Of a stretch of 64,000 bases of DNA, positions 11,039-23,016 are shown one piece after another; position 1 is the first letter of the stretch; each line of letters begins with the position of its first letter. A program made the position numbers and the translations under genes. Below the pieces are notes generated by a model, which had not been told where the DNA came from, did no database searches, and worked only from the letters and a program-made list of their open reading frames with translations. This stretch comes from Heliocybe sulcata (Eukaryota; Basidiomycota; Agaricomycetes; Gloeophyllales; Gloeophyllaceae): the NCBI GenBank assembly GCA_004369045.1, contig ML213508.1:983395-1047394 (forward strand), in the 5' to 3' direction.

Positions 11039-11808
11039 ATGAGGCCCTCCCAAGTCCGCATGAGCGAAATGCCCGGTCGTATGTTCCTCTCTCTCTTCCC
11101 TGTCTTCCCTCGGAATCAGTGTTGACTGGTGACCGGGTTGTGGTGTTCTACAGCTAAGACCTTCGTAAGTGAAATAATAATGGTAAAAGAAAGTTAGAGG
11201 GAGGGGAACTGATGGGTGCGTGGTAGAACCCCTGGTGGGGCGACAAGGGCGGGATCATGAAGCAGAAGGGTATCGTGCAGTACAGTGCGTCCTTTGCCTC
11301 CTCTGCCTGACTATATGCTAACCACTCTCTCCTATTTCTTATCCGCTTCTTCTTGTACTGCTCGTCTCTTGTCTGTCTCTGGCGGTTACCAGGCATGTCC
11401 CCCTTCAAGCAGCGTGCCGCGAAGCACATCTTCCAGAACTACCTGTTTAACGGCTTCAGGCGTCTCTCTGAGCAGGCGCCGTACTGGGTTGTTCCCTTCG
11501 CCATGGGTGAATTCTGCTCCATTTTTGCCTGCAGCCGCCTGTTGCTTCTTTCCTTTTGTGCTCAGTGCTTCACGTCACCTATACCTTCCGCCCGCTTCTT
11601 CCTCCTTCCCTACCTCCTCATCACGCTCCTGAGCTCCCATCCTGCTCTCGTTTACGTTCCCCTTCCCTTATCTCCCTTCTTTTGGTCACCGAATGCTGAC
11701 CGTCGGCTACCTACAGGTTATGGCGTCTACACGTGGTCGAAGCGCTACGACGAGTGGCTCAACAGCAAGGCGGCGCACGTCGAACACAGTCCAGGCGGAG
11801 GACACTAA
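11039..11808 (+). CDS. QCR8: Cytochrome bc1 complex subunit 8 (QCR8)
   Basis: Small ubiquinone-binding-type subunit of respiratory complex III in the mitochondrial inner membrane, 104 aa. Exons are 11039-11078, 11154-11164, 11227-11284, 11393-11506 and 11717-11808. The protein runs MRPSQVRMSEMPGPKTF, then NPWWGDKGGIMKQKGIVQYS, then SPFKQRAAKHIFQNYLFNGF, then a membrane helix (APYWVVPFAMGYGVYTW) and an EWLNSKAAHVE tail, the classic Qcr8 order. Exon 2 is a microexon of only 11 nt. Intron 4 is long (210 nt) and stays open in one frame. Confidence 0.92.
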
Positions 11809-13211
11809 TTCACGTGTCTTGTCGTTGTTGTCGCAGTTGCCAATGCTATAGATGCAATATTGCAATCAACGCCCTGACCTTGCGAATGACGCGTTTGCGG
11901 ACCCTGATGTGCACCAATTTTCTGGTGCACGGTGTTGGGCGAGCCCAAGAGCCGGCAGTGTTTAGATGCAGCACACGACCAAATCCAATACAGTGGTCCC
12001 CCTGCGAGCTTACTATTATGACGGCACTATTCTCCGCGTCAGATGAGCTTGCGACCCATCCTCGCTTCTGGAGATCTCAGCCCCCGGTTTAATGAAACGT
12101 TGCCCTCGTATAAATACAGTGACGTGCAACTAAGCTTGCTGTGAAAAATGCCTGGAGGACGGAGGTCGGACGAGTTCGGCTGAATTTCATCTAGATCTCG
12201 TCGTCCGGGTATATAATATAGGTCTCCCTGCTGCGTTGTGTTTGATTCTTGTCCTGTTCCGTGCCCGTCTGTCTCGTGTTAGCGCTGTTGTCAACGTTGT
12301 GGGCGCCCTGGACGGCGTGGATGGATATGGTTTGCGCTGAGGACGGCGGGACCCCGAGGACATGCGGCGGTGAGTCAATGGACGGAGCTACCAAAGACCG
12401 CGTCGCTCGGGCTTAGAGGTGCGATCAGCTATGTTGGTCCCTTCCTTTCCTTTGTCCGGGTGCATGAGTAGATGTGACTTCCGCGCAAAAGTTATGTCAT
12501 TTGACATACAGCCCTTTCTTCCCTGATAGGGAAGGCAGTTGCCAGTTTGAGCACTACCAAGGCTCGGTCCCGGGCATATCGCGGCGAATAGACTTGGATA
12601 TGCAGCGGAAAGGATTATACGGCTATCGAGTAGGTTTCACGGACGTGTGGGTGCCTTTTCGCCGGCCTCCCTATTGATCGCCCCATGATCGCGTGGGTGC
12701 GCTACGTCTTCGGCTTCTTGTATCCCGCCGGCTGCGAGTGCCCAGGTTATCGACAGACGCTGTACACTGTTCGGCGAGTCTGCTGGCGGAGTGTCGAGAG
12801 TGGACCTCCCCCGGGTCCTGGTATGGGTTGCTGAGGGATGTGACGTGCGTGACGGTGACATTTGTGTTGGTTGCGTGTTTCGCTGTGAGAGGACTCGCTG
12901 GACGGCGGACTTGTTCTTGGAATCAGCAGATCCAAATCCGAATCGTCCGCCCAATCGAGAACAACAGAGCCCGCATCGATCCCCGAACGCGCACGACACT
13001 TATCGCACCCAGCCATCTCGTCATCGCTTGATCGTTTTCTGCTCGGCCTCCCCCTAATTATCAATAGCCACCCGTAAGTATATTCCGTCCGCTTAGCCTC
13101 CCCACTCGCTAACTCCCGTCCCGTCCCTCCCCTCCTCCTCGCCGTGCCCCACGTCCCCGACGTCGCCATGCCCGTCCCCCCAGGTACATGCCCCGCCCAC
13201 TATAGCCACCC
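11809..13211. other. Intergenic region between QCR8 and SNF5
   Basis: Holds the QCR8 3' end and the SNF5 upstream region. Frames of up to 140 codons occur on both strands (for example 12747-13169 minus), but they overlap and lack family signatures. Just before the SNF5 ATG, GT/AG-like sites at about 13072 and 13184 suggest an intron in the SNF5 5' leader. Confidence 0.4.
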
Positions 13212-16200
13212 ATGAATCCCGCGCCAAACTTCCCCTACCCCCAGAACGGCGGCATGAACATGAACAATATGAACATTAACCCCGCCGCCCTCGCCGCCCA
13301 GCAGCAGTCGCAGGGCAACAAGTTTCCTTATGGCGGTGGCGCACTCGGCGGCGGGTTCAACCTCAACCCCCAGATGTTCCAGCAGCAGATGCAGATGAAG
13401 GGCCAGATGCGCCCCGGTGGCGGGCAGCAGCAGTTCTTCGACGGGCAGAGGCCCGGGTCGAGTGCGCAGGTGAGTACCGATTGTTCATACTGGTCGCGAT
13501 ATTCATGCTGTGTAGAATATGAACATGCCTAATATGAACATGGGTATGCACATGGCCATGCCCCCGCCCGCGTCTCTCCCCCCGCGTCCACCCACCTCTG
13601 CGTCGCCCTCGCGTCCCGGCACCGCCCAGTCCCACGCGTCCATGTCCACTTCGAACCCCATGTCCATGAACCCCAACCCCGGCGCGAACATGATGAGCGC
13701 CAACCCGGGCATGATGCCTTCCACCCCCATGAACCCCGGCGCGAACATGAACATGGGGATGATGAACCCCGCGCAGGCGGGCATGATGGGCATGAACGCG
13801 TCCCCAGGGCACATGAACATGGGCATGGGCATGATGAACGCGAACGCTATGGGCGGCATGAACATGATGGCGCCCAACCCCACTGCGATGATGAACAACC
13901 TCCCGCGCACGCCCAGCCGGCCGCCCACGTCGAACGGGTATCCAGGCCAGGGCCAAGGGCAGCCGCAGAACCCGCCCACGCCGTCCCAGCACGCCGCGTT
14001 CCCTGGCTCGCCTTTCCACGGCGTGAAGCGCAAGCTTGCGGAGAGCCCGAGGATGCAGATGCAGGGGATGCCTATGGCTCTGCCGCCGAATGGCATCGGC
14101 GCGGGCCCGTCGACGCCCGTCTCTGCTTCGAGCGCGAGTATCAGTATGGGGATGCCTGGGGGGTTGGCTGTGCCAGGCGTGGAGATGCATAAACGACAGT
14201 CGTCTGCGCCTGTGCCTGATCCTACTGGCATGCTATCTCCGTCAAAATCTGGCCAAGGCACGAGTACACCTGTAGCAGCTACAAACGCGGCCACCCCAGC
14301 AACCTCGCCAGTGAAGCCGAGCGCGCCGATCCCGCAGCTGCCCCCTCTGCCGCGTACCGTGTCGCTCAACCCCGCGACTACGAAAGTGACGGTCGTGCCG
14401 CTCGCAGGGTCGGACGCTGCCGTGCCCGCGCTTTCTGCGTCCGAGATTGGCAAGGTCAAGGAGTGGATGGCGGCGGACTCGGCGTATGAGGCGAAGTTGA
14501 GGGCGTCGAAGGAGAGGATGACGGTGGAGATTCGGGAGGGGTGGGTGAATGGGAGGAAGGAGGATGGAGGGGTGAATGGGAGTGTGGTGGGGCCGGCGTG
14601 GTGGGAGAAGGGGTTTGGGAGCGGGCAGGGGGAGGGGGTGGTGGGTGGTGTGGGGCTCGCGGGGAGGTTTGGGAGGAGGGAGAAGTTTGGGATTGGGTAT
14701 CCGAAGAAGCAGGGGGAGGGGAGGAGGAAGGTGGGGAGGAGGGAGGGGTTGAAGCTGTGAGTTGTTTATTCATTTTGGACGCGTGACGGGATGGGGCGTT
14801 TTGTGTTTGAGCGAGCATTTGTTTTGGTTATGGGTTGAGGCTGGTTTGGATGAGAGTGCTGATGATTTTTGTGTGCAGGCCTAGGAAGATTGCGGAGGAG
14901 GATGCGAATCGTGTCGAGCAACTCGTTCCTATCCGGCTCGAGTTTGATGTGGATCATCATAAAATGCGAGATACGTTTGTTTGGAATCTCAACGGTACGC
15001 ATATATCTACGTTTCACGCGCATATAGTCTTACAAAATTATCTTTCTGTCACTATATGCGCATACGTCTTCCTGCCTATTACAATCACAACTGATACACT
15101 ATTAGACCCTATTGTGACGCCGGAAATCTTCGCGCAATCCATTGTCGACGACTACAACATGCCACAGTCGTACCACAGCACGATCGTCAAGTCTATCCAG
15201 GAGCAACTGAGTGACTCCCGCGTGCACTCGACTGACGGGGAAGTGCATGACAGTGAGCCTCAAGCTGGGGTGCTGGGCGAGGAGGAGGCGGCGTGGTGGG
15301 AGGGGTGGAGGAAGAGGCTGAGGGTGAGCAGGAGGGGAAGGTTCGTTAGGAAGGGCAAGGGACAGGAGGTATTTGGGGAGTTGGGGAGCGAGGAGCTGCT
15401 GGTTGATGAGGACATGCAGAGGGAGGAGATGAGGATTGTTATTAAGGTACGTGGTGCTTATGATGGTTTGGAGAGGTATTGATGTGTGGCGCGGTGGGTG
15501 TAGTTGGATATTATTGTCGGGGCGATTAAGCTTGATGACCAGATTGAGTGGGATTTGAATAATGAGGATGCGAGTCCGGAGAGGTTTGCGGAGGTGTATG
15601 GGCGGGAGTTGGGACTGGCAGGGGAGTTTATGTGAGTCACGTCTCTTGCAAGCTTGTTTGCGCGGTGGTCTGATACGATGGCGAACTAGCACTGCTATTG
15701 CCCATTCCATCCGGGAGCAAATTCACACCTTCCAGAAATCCCTCTTCCTGGTCGGCCATCCCGCAGATGGCTCTATTGTGCAGGACGACGACCTGCGCAT
15801 GACCTTCCTCCCACCACTCTCGTCTGCCGCGCGGCCGATGGACCAAGTGTCGTCTTTCACGCCCATGCTCAACTACATGGACGACTCGGAGATCGAGAAG
15901 AGCGAGCGGGAGCGCGAGAAGGAGATGAACCGTCGGCGCAAGCGCAACACCCGGGGCAGGCGGGGCGTGGCGTTGCCCGACCGCGAGCCCATGCGCACGT
16001 ACCGCACGCCGGCGATTGGGTTCCCTGAAGTGGACCCGGCGACGTTGGCCGCGGCTGCTATTGTCAATGTGCCCACGCGCAGGGCTGCGGCGGCCGCTGC
16101 TTCGCTGACGATAGCGAACATGGTTGCGAGTGAGAATGGGACGGCGGTGTTGACGCCGCAGATGCCTGTTAGTTTGCTGCCGGCGGCGGGTGGTGGGCAG

Positions 16201-17489
16201 GTGAAGAAGGAGAAGAATGGGCAGAGTAAGGGGCTGTTTAAGCCGCCGGAGCTGCCGCCTGCTGCGTTCCGCGCGAGAGCGAAGGTGAAGGCGCCGACGG
16301 AGAGCACGGCGGTGGATGCGTCGTTGCTGCCGCCGCCGTTGGCTGACGACCCGCCCGTGTTGGGGATGGGCGCGGGCGCGCCGGATAGTCGGGCTTCGGC
16401 GCTGATGAGGATGGGGAGGCCGAAGACGGCGAGGGAGCTGGAGAGGGAGGCGAAGGAGAAGGAGTATGCGGATGGACAGCATCCGAATATGATTGATGGG
16501 GTTTGGCATTGTTCGAACTGCGGATGCCCCGAGAATATAGCTGTAGGCAGGAGGAAGGGGCCTTTGGGAGATAAGACGCAGTGTGGACAGTGTGGTGAGT
16601 AGTTTGTGTCGTTGCCTGAGATCAGTATTGATGTAGTATCAGGTAAATATTGGCACCGCCATAGACGCCCCCGGCCGGTGGATTGGAATAGTAGTCCAGA
16701 TCACCACCGCAATCTCGTAGAGGAGACAGAGAGGGCCAAGGGTGTTGCTCGCAGGAAGAATGGAGCTGGAGCTGCAGCCTTGCGAGCCATGAGTAACGCG
16801 ACTGAGCAGGATGCCTCCGGCTCTCGGTCAAGACCTAACTCAGTGGCGCGGACCAATAGCAAGATGTGGGTTGAAATACCCCCTCCAGCGGCAGCGGCTG
16901 AGGCCGAAGATGAGGCGAAAGACCCTGTGTCGCCGATGTCCAGCGGCAGCTCGAGCGCATCCGAGTCTCCCCTCATGAACAAAATCAAGCCCAATGGAGT
17001 CAATCATGCCAACCAGTCCGCGACGCCTGTTCCCCGTCCTGGTTCAGCTGCGGATGCTCCGGCTTCCGCTGGACTGTCGCAGACCCCTTCGAATCTTCCT
17101 CCATCGAGTGCTGCTAACGCATCGGTACGCCTGTTTCCAATGTCACGTGGACCTCTTGGCTGACGAGTGCGGGATGTAGAGCGAACCTCCGGAGTGGTTG
17201 TCGGATGCCATGGCGGTTATGAGAGAAAGATACCCTCAGGATCGGTTCGAGACTATCTTGAAGAGGCTCAATCCGAATGCTTCGCCGGAGTGGAGGATCA
17301 AATGTCTTGACTGCCCCGGAAAGGTTAGTTGTGCATTCGGTCCCTCGGCATGGCTGTGCCTGACTTGAGTTTGTGTCGCAGCTTTATACCCCGGGTCCGG
17401 GTGAGACGCTCTCGAATTATGAAGTGCATCTAAAGAATCGTCAACATCGGCAGAAAGTGACCAATCGTGTCAATGGGACTACAGCCTGA
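13212..17489 (+). CDS. SNF5: SWI/SNF or RSC core subunit SNF5/SFH1 (SMARCB1)
   Basis: Chromatin-remodelling core subunit, 1240 aa. Exons are 13212-13469, 13516-14756, 14879-14994, 15106-15446, 15504-15631, 15690-16594, 16643-17124, 17180-17323 and 17382-17489. The first 300 or so residues are low-complexity and rich in Met, Asn, Pro and Gly (runs such as MNMGMGMMNAN). The SNF5 domain follows, with two repeats: LVPIRLEFDVDHHKMRDTF and LDIIVGAIKLDDQIEWDLN, then GEFITAIAHSIREQI. The C-terminal half adds a GATA-like finger (CSNCGC...CGQCGKYWHRHRR) and near the end a CLDCPGKL...HLKNRQH module. A reading frame ends at 14760, but splicing at 14757 to 14879 restores the family sequence, so both halves are one gene. 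Confidence 0.9.
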
Positions 17490-18158
17490 CGAGGATGGAG
17501 AATGTAAATATGTTAGTGGGCCCGAAAGTTTCCTGTGATCTTCTGCTATCTCGTTATTAACAGTTGTTGTCTGCGTTGTTTGAGCTGTGCCTCTTGTGCC
17601 CTTGTATTGTTATTTGGATTGTATCTACACACATGTCGCGACCGACTATTGGATATACACCTAATCCATTTTCTGGTAGGACTGTATGGATGCTCTTTTG
17701 GTGTCCAAGCCTGTTCTCGTAGGCTGACGCTGACACTTGAACCTGTCTTCGTGCGTCGCTTTGTCTGCTCCTGCTAGTGTCCTATACTGATTGCAACTTC
17801 GACCTTCTGGGTCATACGGGGCGCCAGCAGTATGCCGCTTATCACCTTCCGCCTCGAGAAGCTAGAAGCCTGTCGATCGAAGGCTGCTGATAAGATGTTC
17901 GGATTCACACCATGTCAGACAGCTCAAGGATTGTCGGGTTCTTCTACGCAGCTACTTCTGGGTCACTGGCACGGGACAGTCATGCTACCGGACGCCGCGA
18001 ACCGAGTGCCTCCCGTCTAATCACCGCATTGTCTGGCATCATGAGAGACTTGCCATCGTGGTGATGTTTTCGGTTTAAGAGACTAACCTCGAGGGCGCTC
18101 CTTGTGAAGTGCTCTCTTCAGTCTCCAAGCAGCTCCTAGGCTCCTGTAACTCAAGGCG
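17490..18158. other. Intergenic region between SNF5 and O-methyltransferase 1
   Basis: Holds the SNF5 3' untranslated part and the upstream region of the methyltransferase. Frames of 60-80 codons occur, without recognisable domains. Nothing else is seen. Confidence 0.5.
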
Positions 18159-20055
18159 ATGTCAACTACCTCGGAAATATCTTGTCTTTTAGAGACGCTC
18201 ACGTCCTCGATTGATGCATTCCGAGCTGAATTGACCAACCAGCAACTACCGGAACCGTCCCTGTGCACGTCGAAGCCGCATCCGATTGATGACCCCAGCT
18301 ACGTGCCTTCACCTCGTATGTATGAGGCACGTAGGCTGGCGGTCAGCAGTTTGGTGAGTGCAGCCTGATTAGCCTCTCTAACATTCACTTATCCCTTCTC
18401 CAGAACCAACTGAAACTTCTCCTGGAGAGTCCCGTGGATGCCGCTCTCGGTATATCCATGCGGTCGGCTGAAATACAGAGTGTACGCTTGGCCGCGGAGA
18501 TCCACTTACCTGAAGTATTGGATACAGCATCCGATACCGAGGAAGGTGAACATATCGAGGCTATCGCCGAAAAGACGGAGACAGACGAGCGGAAGTTAGG
18601 TAAGGTTGAGCAGCCAGGGATCATCTGCGTCTGTTAATGGCTGCGCATACTTGTCTCAGAGGGCATCGTGCGTTTCCTCGTCAAAACTGGATGGTTCCGT
18701 GAAACAAAAGCGGGGTACTTTGCTAACAATCGTCGAAGCCACACCTTGCGAACGGGCCAACCTGGGTATCTCGTCTTCAGGAACTTGTAAGATCCCGCTC
18801 TCACTCCCAGCGTTATGTGCCTCTGATGGAGACCAGCAACGACTACTGCTACAACGTGCATGGCAAGCTAACAGAGGCCATGACTCATCCAGACAAATCC
18901 TTCCGAATGGCTAGAGATCTCACCCGTACCGCATGGAACCTCCATATCGGCAAAGATATGCCTTTCTTTGGACCGAACGGCTGGACTGAGAAGTACCCTG
19001 AGGAAGCCCAGAAGTTTGCTCTTGGGTAAGCGCAGAAAATTATCCGTCGACTGGCCCCTCATGTCTGTGTCAGCATGGGCGCAATGGGAGCAGCATCTGA
19101 CCGCGGCGTTATCCAAGACTTTCTCTGGGCAGACGTTGCGAAAGACAAGGACGCAGTTATAGACGTCGGGGGAGGACAAGGCACTCTGAGCTGTTCCTTA
19201 GCTGCGGCGTACGTCTAACGTTCCTGTCTCGCTGATTAGCAAGACGGCTGGAAGCGCTCAACTGGCACAGATATCCAGAGATAAAGAGCTTCGTTGTGCA
19301 AGACCTTCCAGCCGTGCGGCAACCTGCTGAGAGCTATATCGCGTCCAAAGGTCTCTCAGACAGGGTCAAATTCGAAGAGCAGGATTTCTTCCAGGCCAAC
19401 CGGCGCAAGGGGACTGGCAACTACGTCTTCATCTTGCAGAAAGGTGCGCGCCACTCCGATATGCGACCCGCTCCGGCTTCACGTGCTCTTATGACAGTCC
19501 TTCACGACTGGTCTGAAGAAGATGGCGCAGAGATTCTGCGACGAATCGCAGAGTGCCTCGCCGACTCTAAGGTATGCCCCTGCTTGTCCTTGCCAGTTAC
19601 GACTGCGATAGTCACGACGGACATCCTCACAGAGCACTCTGCTCATCATCGACCCACTCCTATCACCTGCCACCTTCTCCGCGGAAGGGCCAAGCGCCAG
19701 AGACTCCCTCGCCACGCTGGAGGGCGCTAACCACTACCAGCCCGCACCACCACCTCCCTTCATCCCGCAAGATGCCGGGGACAACTGGCTGATCCCCCAT
19801 ACCGTCAGCATCTGCCTGATTGCCATCTACAACGGTAAGCATATGCCTCTGAACACGTACTCTGCTCACGCCCGCGCACCAGCTTCCGAACATACGCACT
19901 CTAGCATGGCGGGCATGCTCGAGGCGGCGGGTATGCAGATCAAGAAGGTGACCGCGACAAGGTACCAGACGTACAGCGATGACTGATGCAGGAGGTGCTG
20001 ATTTCTTCTACGTAGGGGCTATGTTCAAGTTACCGAAGTCGAGCTTCTCGGTTGA
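18159..20055 (+). CDS. SAM-dependent O-methyltransferase (COMT type), copy 1
   Basis: Class I methyltransferase of the plant caffeate-OMT-like family that methylates hydroxyls of small aromatic or secondary metabolites, 469 aa. Exons are 18159-18353, 18404-18599, 18660-18786, 18837-19025, 19074-19208, 19271-19443, 19498-19571, 19633-19834, 19883-19961 and 20016-20055. It has an N-terminal winged-helix dimerisation region (GWFRETKAGYFANNRRS), the SAM loop VIDVGGGQGTLS at about 264-275 and the catalytic-base motif VLHDWSEEDG with His at about 341. The last exon (GYVQVTEVELLG) is supported by the paralogue at the right end, which keeps the same final exon and the same exon lengths. It lies tail to tail with the F-box/WD40 gene. 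Confidence 0.88.
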
Positions 20056-20378
20056 GACTTGACAGACGTGACACTCAAGCAACCCGACGTCGACGATTCC
20101 CTCCGTTCACTCTCGTCGCCTCCTAGTCCCTTGAACAAGCTAATTCGCTCTACACTATATACACAGACACGTACTGTACCCATCCCCACCATACAACGAA
20201 TTCGAACACCATATATATCTAAATACATTACATTGCGTTCCATGCCCATGATGCGGTATTAATGCAGCATACTCTACCTGATGCAAGGGTATAACGAGCG
20301 GATGCCAAAAAAGAGGGGAAAGTCGAGGGTCCGTGGCCCACCGTAAACGAGTCCTTCTCCGCCACCACCGCCGCTGCC
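20056..20378. other. Convergent 3' region
   Basis: 323 bp between two converging stop codons. It is AT-richer than the flanks (stretch 20150-20240 with repeated TATA and ATATAT) and presumably carries both polyadenylation regions. No gene seen. Confidence 0.5.
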
Positions 20379-23016
20379 TCACACGAACAGCGCGGTATCC
20401 ATATCCTGCCCAAAATCCAACACCACAATCTTCTGATCATGCGACGTACTACATCCCACCAAAGCCCAATCAGCTCGAGTCCACCAGAGCACAAGCGCAA
20501 AACGCACCTCACGATCCTCCCGACATCAAACTTGACGTCAAAGATATGGCTCACATGGCTATTCCTAAACTCCCGCACCATCCTCCCCGTCCCCAAATCC
20601 CACACCTTCACTGTCCGGTCATAGCTCGCGCTCACCAGCCGCCCGCTCGCCGGGTCCACGCTCAGCGCGCGCACCAGCAGATCGTGCCCGACCAGCGTAC
20701 GCACGCACTCGCCCGTGCTCGCGCGCCACACCTTGATCTTGCAGTCGTTCGAGCCCGACACGATCATGTCGTCCTGCTCAAAGCCATATCAGCTTTGCAG
20801 TTCCCACGACTGAAGTTAAACAATGCTTGCCTTGAACTCGATACACGCTAAGCCGCGGTCGTGCCCCTCAAAGGTCCGCAGGCGCTCCCCGCTGAGTATG
20901 TCCCACAGCATCATCTTCCCGTCCCCGCTTGCGCTGACCACCTTCCCCCGCTGCAGCCCCACCGCGTTTACGGGGCCCTCGTGACCCCTAAACGTCGTGT
21001 GCAGTGACAGCGTCTCCCGGTTCCACACTCTAATCAGCGCGTCTTTCGAGCTGCCCACCGCCTCGATCAGCACCGACCCAGGTACAAACGTAAGACAAGC
21101 AGCACTCACCAGCTCACAATCCACTCCCCATCGATCCTCAAATCCAACACGCCCCCTGTATGCCCCCTCAACACCGCCCTCACCTCCGCCCTCACCTCCG
21201 CCGCTTCGCCCCCCTTCTTCCCGCCCGCCTTGCCCGTCGCAGACCACAAATCCCACACGCACACCGAACAATCCGAGCTGCCGCTGACCATAAACCCCCT
21301 CTTCGCCCCGTCCCTATCCTCCGCGTCCGGCTTCACATCCCAGTCCTTATCAAACTTCAGACACAGCACCGAGCCCGCGTGGCCCCGGAACGTCGCGAGC
21401 AGCTTCCCTGTCCGCAGCGACCACACCTTGATCGAGCGGTCCCGCGAGCCCGTGATAATCCGCGACGAGTCAAATTCCAGGCAATACACACTAACACCAC
21501 CGCATCAGTACCTTCCTCTCAGTCAGACCGGGAAAACAAAGCAACACACCTATCCGTATGACCCGATATCCTCGTCACCCTCGGCTCCCCACCGACCCAC
21601 CTCTTCTCCAACTCCAGCCGCGCTCTATACAGCGCCCTCCAATCCAAGCTCAGGGGCGCCAAACACCCGGCCGTCCCCGCGAGCGTCACACTCGTCCCCG
21701 TGCTCCCGCTCGCAAAGCTCGGGCTCGCACTAATCGCCTGCGGCGCACTCAGCAACGCCGTCACCCTCCTCCTCCCCCGCCCGCTGCCCTCCGTGCTTGT
21801 ACTCGGGCTCCGCGATATCCACCCGCCCGCATTGAACAGTGATGCCCCGGGCGCCGCAGACGGGGCCGTCACGAACCGCACGCCGTCCCACCCGCGCGCC
21901 CATGCGCGGTCCAAGTCGATCGCCCACCCCGCCTTCTGGTAGAACAGCTCCTTCCACACGCCGTTGTCGGCCGCGAGCGTGCGCCATGTCCGGCTCACGC
22001 TGAGGCATGCGAGGGTGGAGGGGAGGTCGAGGAAGAGGAGGAGGTAGAGCGCGATTTCGGGCGGCAGGCGCGAGAGGATGTCTGGTGTGCAAATAGTAGT
22101 TAGTATTCGGGTTTGGAAGTTGGTCCCGTGACTTTCTGATGGAAGGGAAGACGTCCGAAGGGGATGTGGAGCGCGACGGTCTCGGCTCCCGCCCTCCAAT
22201 GGACAATACAACAGCGAGGCGCGCCTCGATGCGATGCCCCACGACGTTCGGTGATAAGAAAACTGTATCTCCTCCCACTTCGGGTATGGTCACGGTGGGT
22301 GTACATTCTCCATCCGCACCACGGCAAACGATCGATAAGACAAAAAGCTCACCTATGCCAGTCACGGCCAACGAGTCTATGTAGCACGCCTCGTCAATGA
22401 GCTCCCCCTCCTCGCCATCCAGTGGCAGGAGGTCGCTGTAGTCAAAGGTCGTGACCGCGTAGTTGTAGTTTGATTTCGCCTTGCCCTTCTTCCCCGGCGA
22501 GCTCAATGCGTCCCATAGGCGTGGTAGCAGTCCTTTTGTCGAGCGACAAGGCGAGATGCGGTCGAAGCGGCTGCGATTTGAAGGTGAGGGGAAGAGAGAG
22601 TAGCTTTTCTCGTTTGCGTACGCAAAGTAGTCGATGCTGTGCTCTTCTCCGTCAGTCACGACCATGGATGTTGGGCGGCTGATGAGGGAGAAATCCATAG
22701 TCGGCGCAGGCGATGACGGACGGGTGACTGTGAGGTTCCGGGGAACGGCAGAGAAAGCGCCGTCAACGAGGACGACGTCGTCTGCGCTCGGCCGTCGTCG
22801 GCTCTCCGGGCGAAACATGATGTTCATTGGCGGATCTGAGGCAGTCGCAAAGGACGAACTGAGGACGGAGCCTAAAAGACGGGTGAAGCGCGGAGGCTCG
22901 GACTCGTTGCCGGACGAGGAGCTGGAGGCGTATGGCGACGACAGCGACCGCGGCAACGTCTGGCGCAGCGACTGCTTTGTTTGGAGACGCTGCGAGGGCT
23001 GCGGCGGGTGGATCAT
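20379..23016 (-). CDS. F-box/WD40 SCF substrate receptor
   Basis: Substrate-recognition subunit of an SCF ubiquitin ligase, 703 aa. Exons on the minus strand are 22353-23016, 21550-22081, 21110-21490, 20831-21050, 20513-20773 and 20379-20432. The N-terminus is long and serine-rich. The F-box is DILSRLPPEIALYLLLFLDL at the start of exon 2. WD repeats follow: RIITGSRDRSIKVW, FMVSGSSDCSVCVWDLW, DALIRVWNRETL, KVVSASGDGKMMLWD, MIVSGSNDCKIKVWRA and RLVSASYDRTVKVWDLG. The order resembles Cdc4/Pop1/Met30/FBXW7. I start at the ATG at 23016 because the frame further upstream has no ATG. The intron at 20774-20830 appears to use a GC donor (AAG|GCAAGC). The first intron (22082-22352, 271 nt) stays open in one frame and might hide a small exon. 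Confidence 0.83.

Noticed and set aside
13363-14459. Long minus-strand frames (275 and 318 codons) opposite the SNF5 N-terminus
   Set aside because: They are mirror frames of the GC-rich Met/Asn-rich coding region; the plus strand has the coherent gene and the antisense proteins have no family features.
14757-14760. In-frame stop that would end the SNF5 N-terminal part as a separate gene
   Set aside because: The stop lies inside a canonical GT..AG intron; splicing joins the family sequence L-K-L-P-R-K-I-A-E-E without a break.
15637-16509. 290-codon minus-strand frame opposite SNF5
   Set aside because: Arg/His-rich antisense of a GC-rich exon, no conserved motif.
22082-22352. Open frame through the first intron of the F-box/WD40 gene
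   Set aside because: Reading through shifts the F-box out of frame, whereas splicing restores D-I-L-S-R-L-P-P-E. A small hidden exon remains possible.
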